From NCBI GenBank assembly GCA_025890175.1, contig JANPYM010000009.1, positions 889,650-953,649 of the forward strand: a DNA stretch of 64,000 nt, in the 5' to 3' direction. The stretch comes from Ciborinia camelliae. Taxonomy: Eukaryota; Ascomycota; Leotiomycetes; Helotiales; Sclerotiniaceae. Shown here piece by piece: positions 20,728 through 32,700 of this stretch (position 1 is its first letter; each line of letters begins with the position of its first letter). Under the pieces are notes generated by a model, which was not told the DNA's origin, searched no databases, and was given only the letters and a program-made list of their open reading frames with translations. A program made the position numbers and the translations under genes.

Positions 20728-22401
20728 TCAAGGCCAAGCAGCTGGGTCAATTTCCGTCCCCAAATCCCTATCCTCTAGAAACCTTCTACCTCTCAATCCT
20801 TCCGGCAAATATTCCTGAACGACTCTCCCCTCCTTATAATTAGGGTTATACTTATATTGATCCCCATACCCCAATTCCTTCATCAACTTCGTAGGCGCAT
20901 TTCTCAAATGGATAGGAATACCTAGACTAGCTACACCCGGTTCCTTGAGCGCAGAAAACGCATTATTCAATCCCCTATATGCTCTAGTACTCTTGGGTGC
21001 TAGGCAAAGAGCTACAGTAGCATGTGCCATTGCAATCCGACATTCTGGCATGCCGATTTTCTCACATGCGGTGTATGTGCTGGTTGCGAGAGTTAGCATT
21101 GTGTTATCGGCTAGTCCTACATCTTCGGATGCTATGACTACCATTCGCCGAGCTATGTAAAGAGGATCTTCTCCGGATTGGAGCATTCTTGCAAGGTAGT
21201 ATAGAGCAGCATCTGGATCACTACCTCTTACTGACTTGTGGAAGGCGGAAATCGTATCGTAGTGTTGGTCTCCGGCTCTATCGTATACAAGCGTTTTGGT
21301 CAGAGAGGCTTTGATGTCTTCCTTGGTGACATTAGGTCTTGATGATAGACCCATGGCTAGCTCTAGGAGATTGAGGGCTGTGCGAGCATCGCCGTCAGAG
21401 AAAGCAGACAGATACTTCAAGAGCTCTGTGTCCACAAGATCTGTAGGGGTGTAATTTGGCCCCTCGGTCTTTAAAGCCCTCTCCAGTATTTCCAGTATAT
21501 CATCGTTCGTCAACTTCGATAGCGTGAAGGTCCGACATCTCGATAGTAAAGCGTTCTGAACTTTAAAGGACGGATTCTCAGTCGTAGCTCCTATCAAAGT
21601 AATTTGCCCACTTTCGACAGGCCCTAGAAACACGTCCTGCTGACTCTTTGAAAATCGATGTATCTCATCGCAGAATACTATTGTCTTCCTTCCAGTAAGC
21701 CCCAATTCTCCTCTCGCCTCTGCAAATATCTTCTTCACCTCTCCTACCCCAGAAGAAGTACTATTGATCTCGACAAACCGACTTCCGACCATCGCAGCCA
21801 CACATCGTGCGATTGTAGTCTTCCCGGTGCCAGCACCACCCCATAGTATCATCGATGGCACGCGATCTTGCTCAATAAGACTTCGCAAAACTCCATGAGA
21901 CCCAACCAATTCCTGCCCACATACTTCGTCTAAACTGCGTGGGCGCATTCGTTCTGCCAATGGGGCGGCTTTTTGAAAGGCATTGATCTTGGCCTTCTTC
22001 ACTGGCGGATCTACAATATCATCTTCCTTCATCACGTTCATCCCTGTTCCAACATCCTCAAATGATCTCTTCTGCTGAGCAGTGAGGGGTCCATTGGCAC
22101 TTCCATCAGTCTGTCGCTGAACAGTTTGATTTCCATTAACTTGCACTTTCTGTTGGAAACTAGGCGTGGGACTGGGCTCTATCTTTGGCGTAGAATATGA
22201 TGCTACTTTCTTAGCCGCAGGAGTTGAGAAGAAGTTTGAGACAGAAGGCTTCTGTGTGGAAGCTGGTTTTTGTGAAATAGTTCCATTTTGCTGGGTGAGT
22301 GGCGGAGAAATGGTATCGATAAAGTCTTCACATCCTGAATCAATGTGGCTATTAATGTCTTTGGCCTTTACCTGTTTTTCACAGATGGGACAAGCAACCA
22401 T
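20728..22401 (-). CDS. MGS1: Mgs1/WRNIP1-type AAA+ ATPase with ubiquitin-binding zinc finger
   Basis: Nuclear AAA+ ATPase that acts with PCNA and DNA polymerase delta at stalled forks. Single exon, 557 residues. An N-terminal UBZ-type finger (CPIC...HIDSGC, residues 4-25) is followed by a disordered linker. The AAA+ core has Walker A GGAGTGKT near 188-195, Walker B (VFCDEIHRF) near 243-250, sensor 1 (GATTENPSF) and an arginine finger region (LLSRCRTF). The C-terminal MgsA domain includes the SEDVGLAD motif. The start is the ATG at 22401, with good context (agcATGg) and directly before the zinc finger; the upstream extension has only TTG. Orthology to yeast Mgs1 is clear. Confidence 0.94.
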   Translation of the reverse strand: MVACPICEKQVKAKDINSHIDSGCEDFIDTISPPLTQQNGTISQKPASTQKPSVSNFFSTPAAKKVASYSTPKIEPSPTPSFQQKVQVNGNQTVQRQTDGSANGPLTAQQKRSFEDVGTGMNVMKEDDIVDPPVKKAKINAFQKAAPLAERMRPRSLDEVCGQELVGSHGVLRSLIEQDRVPSMILWGGAGTGKTTIARCVAAMVGSRFVEINSTSSGVGEVKKIFAEARGELGLTGRKTIVFCDEIHRFSKSQQDVFLGPVESGQITLIGATTENPSFKVQNALLSRCRTFTLSKLTNDDILEILERALKTEGPNYTPTDLVDTELLKYLSAFSDGDARTALNLLELAMGLSSRPNVTKEDIKASLTKTLVYDRAGDQHYDTISAFHKSVRGSDPDAALYYLARMLQSGEDPLYIARRMVVIASEDVGLADNTMLTLATSTYTACEKIGMPECRIAMAHATVALCLAPKSTRAYRGLNNAFSALKEPGVASLGIPIHLRNAPTKLMKELGYGDQYKYNPNYKEGRVVQEYLPEGLRGRRFLEDRDLGTEIDPAAWP

Positions 22402-22812
22402 GCTGAGCAATTGGCAGTTGAGCAACAGAATTAGTTCATGATAATCAGACCAATTGAGATTTGACAAACGCGTTTATTGGGAGACGCGTTCATGAAAGCC
22501 CATGCTAAAGTGGCGCTAGCCTTACCTTATCCTTATCAATTCCTCGGCTGAGCTGAGCTGAGGTACACCAAACGGACAAATCCACCTATTAATAGAATAG
22601 ACTCAATACACATAAACGCAACATTTCACACTCACAGCAAGATGATCATAATGTATGGAGATTACTTTTTACGTTGTTTGGATTTCTCATGTCCATGAGC
22701 CTTTTGCTATGCCATGTTTTGAAGTACATCCTGCCAAATGACAAGGAACCACAAACCCCGGAAAAGCCATAAAACCTCAAGATGAATGACACACGCCCTT
22801 TACACCACCCCT
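22402..22812. other. MGS1 promoter and RACK1 3' region
   Basis: Tandem arrangement on the minus strand: RACK1 lies upstream of neither start here, so this interval holds the MGS1 leader side at the right... and the 3' UTR of RACK1 begins below 22813. Seen directly: near-palindromic GAGACGCG around 22480-22490 and a GCTGAGCT repeat near 22550. No gene seen. Confidence 0.35.
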
Positions 22813-24060
22813 TTACGCTCTCGACATAACACCCCAAGCCCGAATGATGTTATCTGTGTAACCTGCGAACAAGGTTTGTCCGTCCGCGCTCCATGCCAAA
22901 CTGACACACTCTGGCTCTCTGCTCTTCTTGCCAACAGCTTGGAACTCTGGCTTCAACTCGTCAACCTTGCTCTTCTTCTCCAAATCGAAGATGATGATGC
23001 TGCTGGAGGTGGCAGCGCAAAGCCAGTATCTGTTAGGGGAGAAAACGAGGGCGTGGATCTCATCACCAGCGTTCAAGGAGTAGAGGTGCTTAGACTCGTT
23101 CAAGTCCCACAACATGGTGGTTCCGTCCTTTCCACCGGAAGCGCAGAGGGATCCGTCTGGGGAGATGGTGACGGTGTTGATGTAGCCGGTGTGTCCGATG
23201 TGGTCGGTTTGCAATCTGCAAGAGCTGAGCTCCCAGACCTAAAAATTGAATATCAGCATTGGTTCCAGGCAAGTAAATTTGGTACCAAATGAGTTATGCG
23301 AAGTCAATTTCAGGGCAATGGTGTTAGTTGTCTCATGGCTTGGTCTCCCAAGCTCTGAAGTAGCAAATACTTTAAGTTGCAAAACATCATATAGACTTCG
23401 CACAACTCCATTTTTCGAATACCAATAAAGGACAAATATAGCTTACCTTGACGAGCTTGTCCCATCCGGAGGAGACAATGACTGGGTTTTGTGGGTTAGG
23501 GCTGAATCTAACGCAAGAAACCCAATCGGCGTGTCCCTTCTCAGTGATGGTGAACTTGCAGTCACCGAGGGTGTTCCACAACTTGATGGTACGGTCGCGG
23601 GATCCGGAGACAATCTGTCTGTTATCGGCAGAGAAAGAAACGGAGAGGACATCGTTGGTGTGTCCAACGAATCGGCGGGTGGTGGTACCAGTGGCAAGCT
23701 CCCAAAGGCGGAGAGTCTTGTCCCAGGATGCGGAAAGAGCGTAAGCACCATCGGAGGAGATCACCTAGAAATCAAAGTCTCAGCTTTCGATTGAAATTTG
23801 CAGATTGCGCTCATAATTTCTCAAGAGCCATCAATTTATGTGAGAAAACGTACACAGTCAGAAACAATGTGAGAGTGACCGTGGAGAGATCTCTTTGGGT
23901 AACCGTAGGAAGTCTCATCGCGGGTCAAGTTCCAGATGATGAGAGACTTGTCGCGAGAACCAGACAAGAGCATGTTTGGGTTCTCGAGAGAAGTCGCAAG
24001 AGATGTGACCCATCCGCTGTGGCCCTCGAGGGTTCCTTTCAAGATGAGTTGTTCCGCCAT
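22813..24060 (-). CDS. cpcB: Small-ribosomal-subunit WD40 protein RACK1 (CpcB/Asc1)
   Basis: Seven-bladed WD40 propeller bound to the 40S ribosomal subunit head; a scaffold for signalling and a regulator of translation and amino-acid cross-pathway control. Three exons on the minus strand: 24060-23854, 23764-23447, 23238-22813, both introns phase 0; 316 residues, the exact family length. WD repeats can be read in order, for example GHSGWVTSL...[22 protein letters not shown]...[20 protein letters not shown]...[12 protein letters not shown]. The second intron (23239-23446, 208 nt) is long for this window and contains a probable C/D snoRNA. RACK1 genes in animals also host snoRNAs in introns. Identity is firm. 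Confidence 0.97.
23297..23402 (-). ncRNA. Probable intronic C/D-box snoRNA in RACK1 intron 2
   Basis: Within the second RACK1 intron, minus strand. A C-like box ATGATGT (23390-23384) and a D box CTGA (23313-23310) are about 80 nt apart. They are flanked by a perfect 9-bp terminal stem: TGCGAAGTC (23402-23394) and GACTTCGCA (23305-23297). A possible internal C' box (CATGAGA) lies about 20 nt before the D box. Length, box order and closing stem fit a box C/D snoRNA; the C box differs from RTGATGA at the last base. The guide target was not identified. Confidence 0.62.
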
Positions 24061-24700
24061 ATTGAGTATTGATCTGGTTGACGGAGAATTGAAAGATGAG
24101 GAAAGCTTCAATCGTAGTAGAGTGCCGGAATATTTTGAGAAATTTTGGTGGGAGGTTTTCCTAAGCGAGGTGGTACTAGCGCCTGCCTCGAAAAAATGGA
24201 CTCTGACCTAGAATGCAGGTGCTCCATGTTATCATGATTCTCTCGACCACAACACAACAATTTGAAAACTTAAGAATTCGCTTTGATCGATAAGATAGTT
24301 GAGGTCTCGATCCTCAAAGGCAATTGTTTAAATGATTTGACGTTATTATATCAATATCCTTACATTTCAGGCATGTTTGATTCCTTGCCCTAACGGCAGA
24401 GATGACTTTCGTTGCTATATAAGCACTCTACTGCACGATATGGACGAGGAAAATCAATTATATTTCTCATATTATTTTATCGGGCGTTCAGCTTTTATTC
24501 ATTGAGACAAGTGCTCCTGGCTATCATCTCATGTCGGATTTCCAGCAGGAGGGGTGAACAAACTTTCAAGGTTCCATCAGAGTATTGTGGCACGTGATTA
24601 CTCAACTTGTTTATTATCTAGTAAACTCAAAATTATCAAAAAAGGCCAAGGCAATCAATCATAGATGGTCATTAACTGTCATTACAATCATTTCCTATAC
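24061..24700. other. RACK1 promoter and downstream neighbour's 3' region
   Basis: Holds the RACK1 leader (just above 24060) and, at its far end, the 3' UTR of the hydrophilic protein gene that stops at 24701. No gene or clear motif seen. Confidence 0.45.
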
Positions 24701-25440
24701 CTAAGCTGCGGTATCACTACTCAAAACGTCATATGGAGTTCCGCCTGTCATCCCCTTATCTCTAGGAAATCCAGCATCATTTGCCGATTGAGCATTTTCC
24801 CTAACCATCTTCTGCTCAGCAAGTCGACTTGGGTCATTCTTTCCTCCAATTTCCGAATTAAAACTAGCATTCTTTGCATCGTTACTCTCAAATCCACCTT
24901 CCGTCAAATTCTTCCCTTTTGGTTTGCCGCCAGACTGGTATTGATTGGACACATAACTCGGTGCCACTCCCGCATTGCTTGTACCCTTTTGCAGATTGGG
25001 ATTACCGACATCTTTCTGATACGAGCCAGATGCTCCAAGTTTTTTCTCCTCCGCCCAGTCTTCCGTTGCCATCCTTGCTTCGGCATCTGAAGCAGGGTCC
25101 AGACGTGTAGCTCCCGATATGTTGGTACTTGCGAATGTGGAGTTCGAGCCCGCAACACCTAATGGCTCGCCATCGCGGTTTTCAGCAAAGCCTCCTCCAG
25201 ATCTTGTGGACTCGGCTGCCAGAGAATCTGATGCTACGGCTCCTGCACCTTCCTTAATGATCGAGTGTGGATCGTTGACCTGGGTAAGAGATCTGTTAGT
25301 GTTCATGATAAAGATATAGAAGGCTCGAGGCAAAAATCTCACGACACAGATCAAACTGTATTGACCTATATCAAAGAGGCATTTGCAAGAATTTGGTGAA
25401 GAGGAAAACCCCTATTTACCTTTGTACCGGCACTAGACAT
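24701..25440 (-). CDS. Hydrophilic disordered protein, seed-maturation/LEA-like
   Basis: Two exons on the minus strand, 25440-25420 and 25279-24701 (140-nt intron, phase 0), 199 residues. The first exon codes only seven residues (MSSAGTK). The protein is rich in Gly, Ser, Ala, Asn and Asp, has no Cys, membrane segment or signal peptide, and is probably unfolded. The stretch IKEGAGAVASDSLAAES...GGGFAENRD resembles repeats of SMP/LEA-type proteins that accumulate in fungal spores or under drying stress; LDPASDAEARM and TPYDVL look like conserved blocks. A role in stress tolerance is inference. The next gene upstream is another small disordered protein in the same orientation. Confidence 0.72.
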
Positions 25441-26689
25441 TTTGAAGTCAAATGGATGGGCGAATAGATGGGTATATGTGCTTAATCTTGATTTTTGAAA
25501 ATTTGAATGATTATTTTATTCACAACCTGCTACAAATAATGATGGACAACTTGTTCATTTGCGTTCAATTCCTCTTTGGACATCCTTTGTTCTATACTAA
25601 AATATACAGCTAGCTTCGTGCATGACATCATTCTTACAGTCAAAGAGTCACATTATTCCTACTCTATCCAGTTTCTACTGCCTGGGCATCATATCATGGT
25701 GTCGGGCCTGTTCCCGTCAATCAATTCATAGGAATGTGAAACTTGTGGAGATTCTAAAAAAAAAGTAGTGGTGCCACCTCTGCATATTTTGGACGACGTC
25801 AGTGAGGAAATGGTGGGGTAATCTATCACGTGCTAATTTCAGCCGTGATTACTAACCAGGAGGGAAGGGATTCTGGTATTGCTCACCAGGATATGAGCAA
25901 GATAATGTCCTCCCCCCGACGCCTACTCGAATGGCAGAGTTAGTGGACCGAAAGAGCATTTATTCAAAAGAAAATTGAATATGGATATGAAAATCGGAAA
26001 TCGGAATCAGGATCGGAATCGGAGTTGATCTGCTTTCGTTGCGAAACAGAACTGATTCGGAATTGCATTCAATCCGGAAAAAGTATAGGAACATTAACAA
26101 TTAACTCACGCTTCCAGTTTCTTCTCTCCAAAAGAGCTTTTCATTCCGAAGCTGAACCCAAATCGGAATTGGGAATAAGTCCATTCGATCAATCTTCTCT
26201 TTCTAGTTTTATTCTACTGGGTCTCTGGCTAGATATGTACTGGTTACTCTTCTCATCGCTGCAGATTTTATAGCTTAATATCCAAAAAATGAATTAGATG
26301 TTCTAGATGAATTGAATGTTCTAAATGAATTTGATATCAAGCGGGAATCCAACTTGCAAGAAACTGATGAGAATAGATAACAATTTGAGAGAGATACTAG
26401 CAATTTTTGAAATCGAGTCTTCAAAAAGGGAAGCAGCCTTCGGTATCGGTTGTTCTGAAGATCTAAATCGAGTATAATCAAATCCTCAATTATTTATGTG
26501 TCACAAGAAATAATATTCGGAACAAAGTTCAACTTTTTCAAAAGCTTTTCAAAAGCTTCCTAGGTATTTTATCATGTCCAATTCCTACACGATGCGTATA
26601 ATACAACATCCCATCCATGCTAATCATTCATAAACCATCATCAATCATCCCAAAAATTTTTTACATTCGATCCCAAAACAACCCGACGC
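25441..26689. other. Intergenic region with an ATCGGA-type repeat
   Basis: About 1.25 kb with no recognised gene. Around 25990-26025 are five imperfect copies of ATCGGAA, and single copies recur to 26175. The rest is AT-rich. It should contain the promoter of the 24.7-25.4 kb gene and the 3' UTR of the next. Confidence 0.5.
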
Positions 26690-26962
26690 TTAGTTTTTCT
26701 TCTCAACACCTTCGCGTCCAATATTACTCATATCAACACCACCAGCTTCTCTAACACCACTGCCACCTGTAGCAGCACCCTCCAATCCGGATTGTTGAGC
26801 ATTGCCTGTTGAGGTCTGGCTAGTTACATCTCTGCCTGAGCCAACGTTGACTTTAGTGGCATCTGCGGAGTTCCAGTCGCTGGCAACGGGGGGATCTTCG
26901 GGGAGGGGAAGGTTGGATTGACGCTCGGAGATGAGGTCGGCTTTGGATTGGTGTTCAGGCAT
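26690..26962 (-). CDS. Small hydrophilic protein, conserved-looking in Pezizomycotina
   Basis: Single exon, 90 residues, starting MPEHQSKADLISERQSN and ending REGVEKKN. It has no Cys, no membrane segment and no signal peptide. The N-terminal 40 residues (ERQSNLPLPEDPPVASDWNS) look ordered enough to be conserved, while the rest is Gly/Ser/Thr-rich and likely disordered. I recall similar small stress- or conidiation-related fungal proteins but cannot name a family with certainty. The coding sense is supported by composition and a clean ATG just after a purine-rich leader on the minus strand. Confidence 0.65.
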   Translation of the reverse strand: MPEHQSKADLISERQSNLPLPEDPPVASDWNSADATKVNVGSGRDVTSQTSTGNAQQSGLEGAATGGSGVREAGGVDMSNIGREGVEKKN

Positions 26963-27652
26963 GGTGGCTCGTTCAAGGTTGTGTGTATTTCTGAGAGGTG
27001 TCAGAAGAGAGGTAAATTGAACATCTTAGAAGGGAGAGCTTACTGTGTGGTCGTGGGGTGGAATAGCAGTTAGTTGTAAGATTGTAAGGTTGATTGTTAT
27101 GAGTTCATTTGATGTTTGTAGCGCAGTATGAAAAGAATATGAAAAAGGAGGGGGGAAATGGAGGCTTAAGAAGGTCTTCGAACTTTCGAAGCCATGATGC
27201 CCTATGACAAAATAAGATCCACCTTACTCTCGTACTGTTACGATGATACCAAGACATATCTTCAATCATTCCTTGTTAGATTTGAACATTTTGCTCCGGG
27301 ACATCAGATAATTGGAAAAAAATTGAGGGGCTCAAGGAAAGGTGATGTAATTGATGATGTCGATTATGCTACAATAAGCATTCGTTACAGTATGGTGGGG
27401 TAAATTTCCCATGGTATGATGACAATGACATAAGAGATGGCCCAGGGTCAAAACCGAAAACCACCTACAACCTACACCTAAACAAAAAATAAACACGGTA
27501 AAAGGTAAAACTGGAGAAAGAACTAGAAAACTTCTTCATAATTGGTATCATTAATCATCCTTGTAAAACGCCGATTGAAACTTCCCGTCCTAAATCGTGA
27601 TCCTCGACTCCAACAATGTAATACTCTCCGTCCGCTGTAAATGTACAGATAA
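26963..27652. other. Promoter of the 26.7-kb gene and 3' region of gamma-tubulin
   Basis: 690 bp without a recognised gene. A frame at 27194-27403 has no family features. Minus-strand splice-like signals near 26990-27060 may belong to a 5' UTR intron of the small hydrophilic protein gene. Confidence 0.45.
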
Positions 27653-29383
27653 TTAAGGAAGTCTTCTATCACTTGCCTCTCCTGCTGGAGCAGTGTTTCC
27701 AGTATCAGGACTCAGATAATCTGCGTCTTCTGCAGCTTCATACTCTGAAATAAGATCTGTCACTACCTCCCTTGCCTCATCAAATTCATTGAGGTTGTCA
27801 GCAAATGGAGCAGTTTTCTTGTAACCTTCCATAAAAGCATTGCGCTTGCGCATTCCATCGTATTGTCTTACAATGCGTTTAAAAAGCTATGTTCTGTCAG
27901 TATTTGTGGGAAAGTCAATAGCTTCTAAAGACTCACTGTTGCTATACTTGTATGATTCGCCAACATGAGTCCACTGACTCTGTGGTTCATGGGTATGTAT
28001 GGACTCTTCTTTGTCAATGCGACTTGAATACTTGCTGGACCCCAAGGAATGAACGTCGCAAGTCGTCGTTCACGAATTCGGAGAAGACTTTTATGCACAT
28101 CGGTTGGATCGACATCTCCTTGAATGACATTCAAAATTGAAATGTAACAACTCTTCTTCCCAGGAATTGTAGAGACCATGCGGTTCTTTGGCTGCAGAAG
28201 TCTTCGCATAACATCTAGAACTGTAGTTTTTCGTACGGTTTTTGCCTGTTCAACATTGTTTCCTGTGAATGGAGTATAGGCTGTCATCAAGAAATGGCAA
28301 CGGGGAGTTGGGATGAGGGAGGCGACTATGCTAACAAGATCATTGTGCATATATCCTGGGTATCTCAAGGTGGTGGTACTGGCTGACATCACAGTAGAAA
28401 CCTGTACATATCAGTAAAGCACGCCTGGCTCAAGGACAGGGATATACGGACCAGCTGATTAGTTTGTTGAAATGATGGTTCTTGGACATGCAATCTATCC
28501 GCAGCGATTCTGGATAATGCCCCATTGTCAAGCACAACAACCGAGTCAGCGTTTTGGGTTAACCTTCGCATCGACAGTAAACTGTTGTATGGATGTACAA
28601 CGACATCGCCAGAATTGGTGGTGTCTGGAAATACGGAGTATGTTTGGATAATCTTTTTGGGGAAGCGATCATTCAGTCTTTCGAGTAAAAAAGAGCCCAA
28701 TCCAGAACCAGTACCACCTGCTATAGAGTGTAACATCATGAAGCCCTGCTCAGATTAGCTTCATCTTTTGTATATCGTCTTCGTTTACCCACCTCGAGCG
28801 AGTCACTACCATCGGCCTCTCGATCAAGCATTTCCATAATTTCTTCATGAACAGATTCACCTGTTTGATATCCATCTCCCCAATTATTTGCGGCACCCGA
28901 ACCATTCTTTCCAACAAAAAAGTTCTCCGGGTTGTAGATATTTCTGTATGGTCCGGTTTGGATACCATTGAGGACCTGGACAGCCACTTGTTAGCACCCT
29001 AAAAATCCGAACATTTAGAATAGGAGCCCAAGAAGCACATACACGAGGCTCCAGGTCAATCAAGATAGCTCGAGGGATATATCGTGTATCATCCGACTGG
29101 TAGAAAAAGACATCCTTTCTATCCCCTCCCTCCGTCGCAAATTCCTCAAGATTACCATCTTGACTTATGCCATGTTCCTGACATAGCTGCTGCCAGAACT
29201 GACTGCCAACTGCCCAACATCCCTATTAGAATTTCCTTCATTTTGCATAACCAAACGAGGGGTTTACTGACTGCTATTGCCGCACTGGCCGGCCTGGACC
29301 GTGATTATTTCTCTGCAAACAAAACTTGATTAGTAGCCATAATGGATTGTATAAAGGAAAGAATTGGTTGGTTACCTTGGCAT
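27653..29383 (-). CDS. mipA: Gamma-tubulin
   Basis: GTP-binding tubulin of spindle pole bodies that nucleates microtubules. Seven exons on the minus strand: 29383-29376, 29312-29272, 29209-29043, 28975-28793, 28745-28452, 28401-27937, 27886-27653; 463 residues. The start reads [22 protein letters not shown], the gamma-tubulin N-terminus. The tubulin signature GGTGSG is at residues 143-148, and [23 protein letters not shown] and a C-terminal [15 protein letters not shown] follow. The first exon holds only 8 nt of coding sequence (ATGCCAAG). The symbol follows Aspergillus; yeast calls it TUB4. It is transcribed divergently from NUP85. Confidence 0.95.
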
Positions 29384-29729
29384 TACTACAGCATCAAATG
29401 CACAATAGAGTTATGATGCGCAATATCATACAAGTAAATTTTTACAATATCCTATATCTTCTTGATGTTCTAGAAATTGCCTGTTGTCGACGCGTGAAAT
29501 AAGGTTTTGCGCTAGTTATCGCGATGGCCTTTGAAAATGATTGGACAGGGGTTTGTAGGTGAACTTTTGTCAATGAATAAATATCAACTTCATCAACCTC
29601 ACATAAAAAAATCATTTAGGTTGCCGACACAGCTCAAATCCAATAGCTTAAAGCTTACACCTTTGAACAACAAATCGCATAATAATTACAACCTTTTGCC
29701 ATTGTCGGATACGTACCATCGAGTGCAAG
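29384..29729. promoter_or_regulatory. Divergent promoter between gamma-tubulin and NUP85
   Basis: 346 bp between two divergent start codons, so both promoters must fit here. It contains an MluI-box-like ACGCGT-type site (GACGCGTG at about 29489-29496), the core of cell-cycle MCB elements; that reading is speculative. Confidence 0.45.
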
Positions 29730-32700
29730 ATGCCTGGTTTTGAGTATTCCTCAAGTCCTCCTTCAACACCAAATAGAAGCACCAATAGTAGATTCAGTTT
29801 TGGAACTTCAAATAATCCATCAACTACACCAGCTGGAGCTCCCCCTTCATCTGCTGGCTCTTACACTCCTGCTGGACCCGCACCATCATCATTTCTTGAA
29901 AGCACGATGCGAAGCCCAACCCCAAACAAATCAGCCTTTGGATACTCAGAATACTCGCAACAATCAGAATTCGGTCACTCTCAATCAGACTTTGGTCATT
30001 CTGAGCTTCAAAGTCCGCAGTTTTCCTCTCCTCTCTTCACTCGACCAGTGTCAAAACCACAAAGAACGGTGTTTGGCGGCAAATCTCAAAAGTCGCAAAA
30101 GAGCTTACGATCGCCATCGAGGAGTGAGGAGGATGAAGATGAAGATGACGAGAATACTAGATTCGATTCAAAGAATCGCAAGCGCTACGCAGATTCATTC
30201 GATGACGACCAGGATATGGGGAGTGAAGATGGCAACTACGAGGACGATGACATGGACGATTATCGATCAGAGTCGCAAGGAACAAAGTCAATGAAGCGCA
30301 ATATATTTGATCAGCACAGAAATTCAGTCAGATTCGCTAGTACATCTGGAGATATGCCACAAAGTAAGGACAACCAATTAATAGATCTTCCAGGATCCTT
30401 GGCGAAATCACCGGACGAAAAAGTACCAGCTTCGGATTTTGCTAGTATTGCGAAAACCATGTCTCAAAGCCAGGGAATTCCTGCAGTGGATGAAGAAGAC
30501 GACTTAATATTGAAGACGGAAGCAATAATTACAAAACTCTATGAACAGGGTGTGGGAAAGGCGGATAACGAGGAAAAGCTGCAACGTGCTTTGGCAGTTA
30601 TACCTAGCGAGTTAACGACGCTTTGGCAGGAATACAGCGAACGAAGCACAGTTTACAATGAGCAGGAGTACGCTTCAGTCATTGGCCCTGGTCCAGCAGC
30701 CTCAGAATTTGCGAAGGCTAACTACTTGGCTCATCTCGCATTGCAAATCCATCACTCTAAACCGGTGGAGAAAGGATTTGGAACTGTTGTCAAACCACTC
30801 ACCCAAATTTTGCTAGATTGGCTGGAAGTGTATCATGATCCATTTCCACATCAACTTCAAGAGATTCAAGCCTCCCGACCTAGTCCTGCTGCCCATCACT
30901 TATTCTGGACCACCATACATAACAACATTGTTCGTGGGAGAGTTATAGCTGTGATCAATTGCCTCAAAAGTGCTGGTTGGAGATACTCATGGTCTGACGC
31001 AGACGACGTGAATTCTCAAGGTGGAGCAGATGGCTTTACTGGGGTAGCCTTGCAGAATGTTGAAAAAGTAATGGATGATGCGACAAATGTTCTCTCTCTA
31101 TGCCCTGCAGTACAGGGAGATTGGAACATTTATGGGGGTGATTGGCAGCTATTTCGACTTCGGATATCACAGGCCACGGAAGACTTAAAACAATTTGCAG
31201 AAGGAGGTGCCCATCATGAATCGGAAGGGTTTCGCAGGTCCTCCATGAGAAACAGCCGAGGTGGAGATTATAGTACCCTTGCTAAGAGAGCCGCAAGTAG
31301 GGTACCGTGGAACATTTATCAGAATCTACTTACACTTTACAGCTTGTTCATGGGAGAATCCATTCCTATTATTGAAAACTCTCAGGATTGGTGTGAAGCG
31401 ACCATCGGTTTACTTGCATGGCATGATGAGGGGAGAGATGGCAGGCGTTTAGCTCATGGGCGATCGATCAATAGCCTTCGCGCTTCCGCCACAAATTACG
31501 AGCCGAAAGTTGATCTTCAGAAACTTCGACGAGCCTTTGAGGTTGTAGCAGCTAGCAATACTGACTTCCATGTCAATAGCAATGATATGGTTGAGGTGGG
31601 CTTAGCTTGTCTCTTTCAAGGTGACACTGAATCTCTCATCTGCATCTTGCGTGCTTGGTCCGGACCTGTGTCTTCAGCTTTAGCTGAAGTTGCATCATTG
31701 GCTGGATGGCTTCCTCGCACCGAACCTCAAGGGTTACTCACAGCAGGTGAGCTTGATCAAGAGGACCTTGATCTTATCAATTTTGGCGGATCGGCAGTAC
31801 TGGATGGCGTCAAAGATTTGACTCTCATTACATATGCAAGGTCACTACAAGAGGTGCCAGAATTGTCGGCTATAATTGGACACACTGAAATAATCAAGGA
31901 AGGTTGGGAACTGGCTATCGCCGTGTTGGGTAGACTTGACTCGGAAAAGCGATCTGAAGACATGGTAGAGGAAATTATGAGAACAGTCACCCTTGATAGT
32001 ACTCCAATTGTCGATAAACTTTGGCGATTATTGAATGATCTTGGCATGAGTTCTCAAGCGGAGGCCATCGCAATGGTATGTGTTTTATGATCTTCCGACA
32101 TATTCTTATAACATCAACTAACTATTTGAAGTCATATGCCGACTCACTTGCTCGAGATAATATTTCACCTGGCGAAGCCTTATGGTATTATGCTTTAGCT
32201 CATAATTCCGCTAAGGTCAAGGATGTCCTTGATACCCTCATTCAATTATGTCTAGTCTACTCAACAGCTTATCCTCCTGAGTCTGAGCTCGATGACTACC
32301 TACAGCGCCTAATCTCATCTCCAAAGAACGCCCTAAATGAAATGTCTACCATGGATCTCGAAGCAGCAGAACTCGTTCAAACGTCATTGAGCGGCTACGC
32401 GACCCTTCGCAGATTTTATAGCCTCCGAGATCAAGAAATCACGTCATCATCGGGTACTAAACCATCAATGGGTGCAATCGCCAGAAGATCAGAAGCAGCC
32501 AATGCTCTACTAGCACTGATAATTAGTTCCGACGACAATATTCGCGGTGGAATCTACGACGAAGAACGCGGTGCCGTCATTCCTGTTCACTACATTCTCG
32601 CACTCCTAGGCGAAGCCATGCCCTTTGTCAATCAACCGGATTCCCTCCTCAGCACCTCCCAAATCGACATCCTTCTCCGCACAATCGAAGATATCCAAGG

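Noticed and set aside
23765..23853. Possible second snoRNA in RACK1 intron 1 (TGATGG and CTGA seen)
   Set aside because: No convincing closing stem and poor C box; the intron is only 89 nt.
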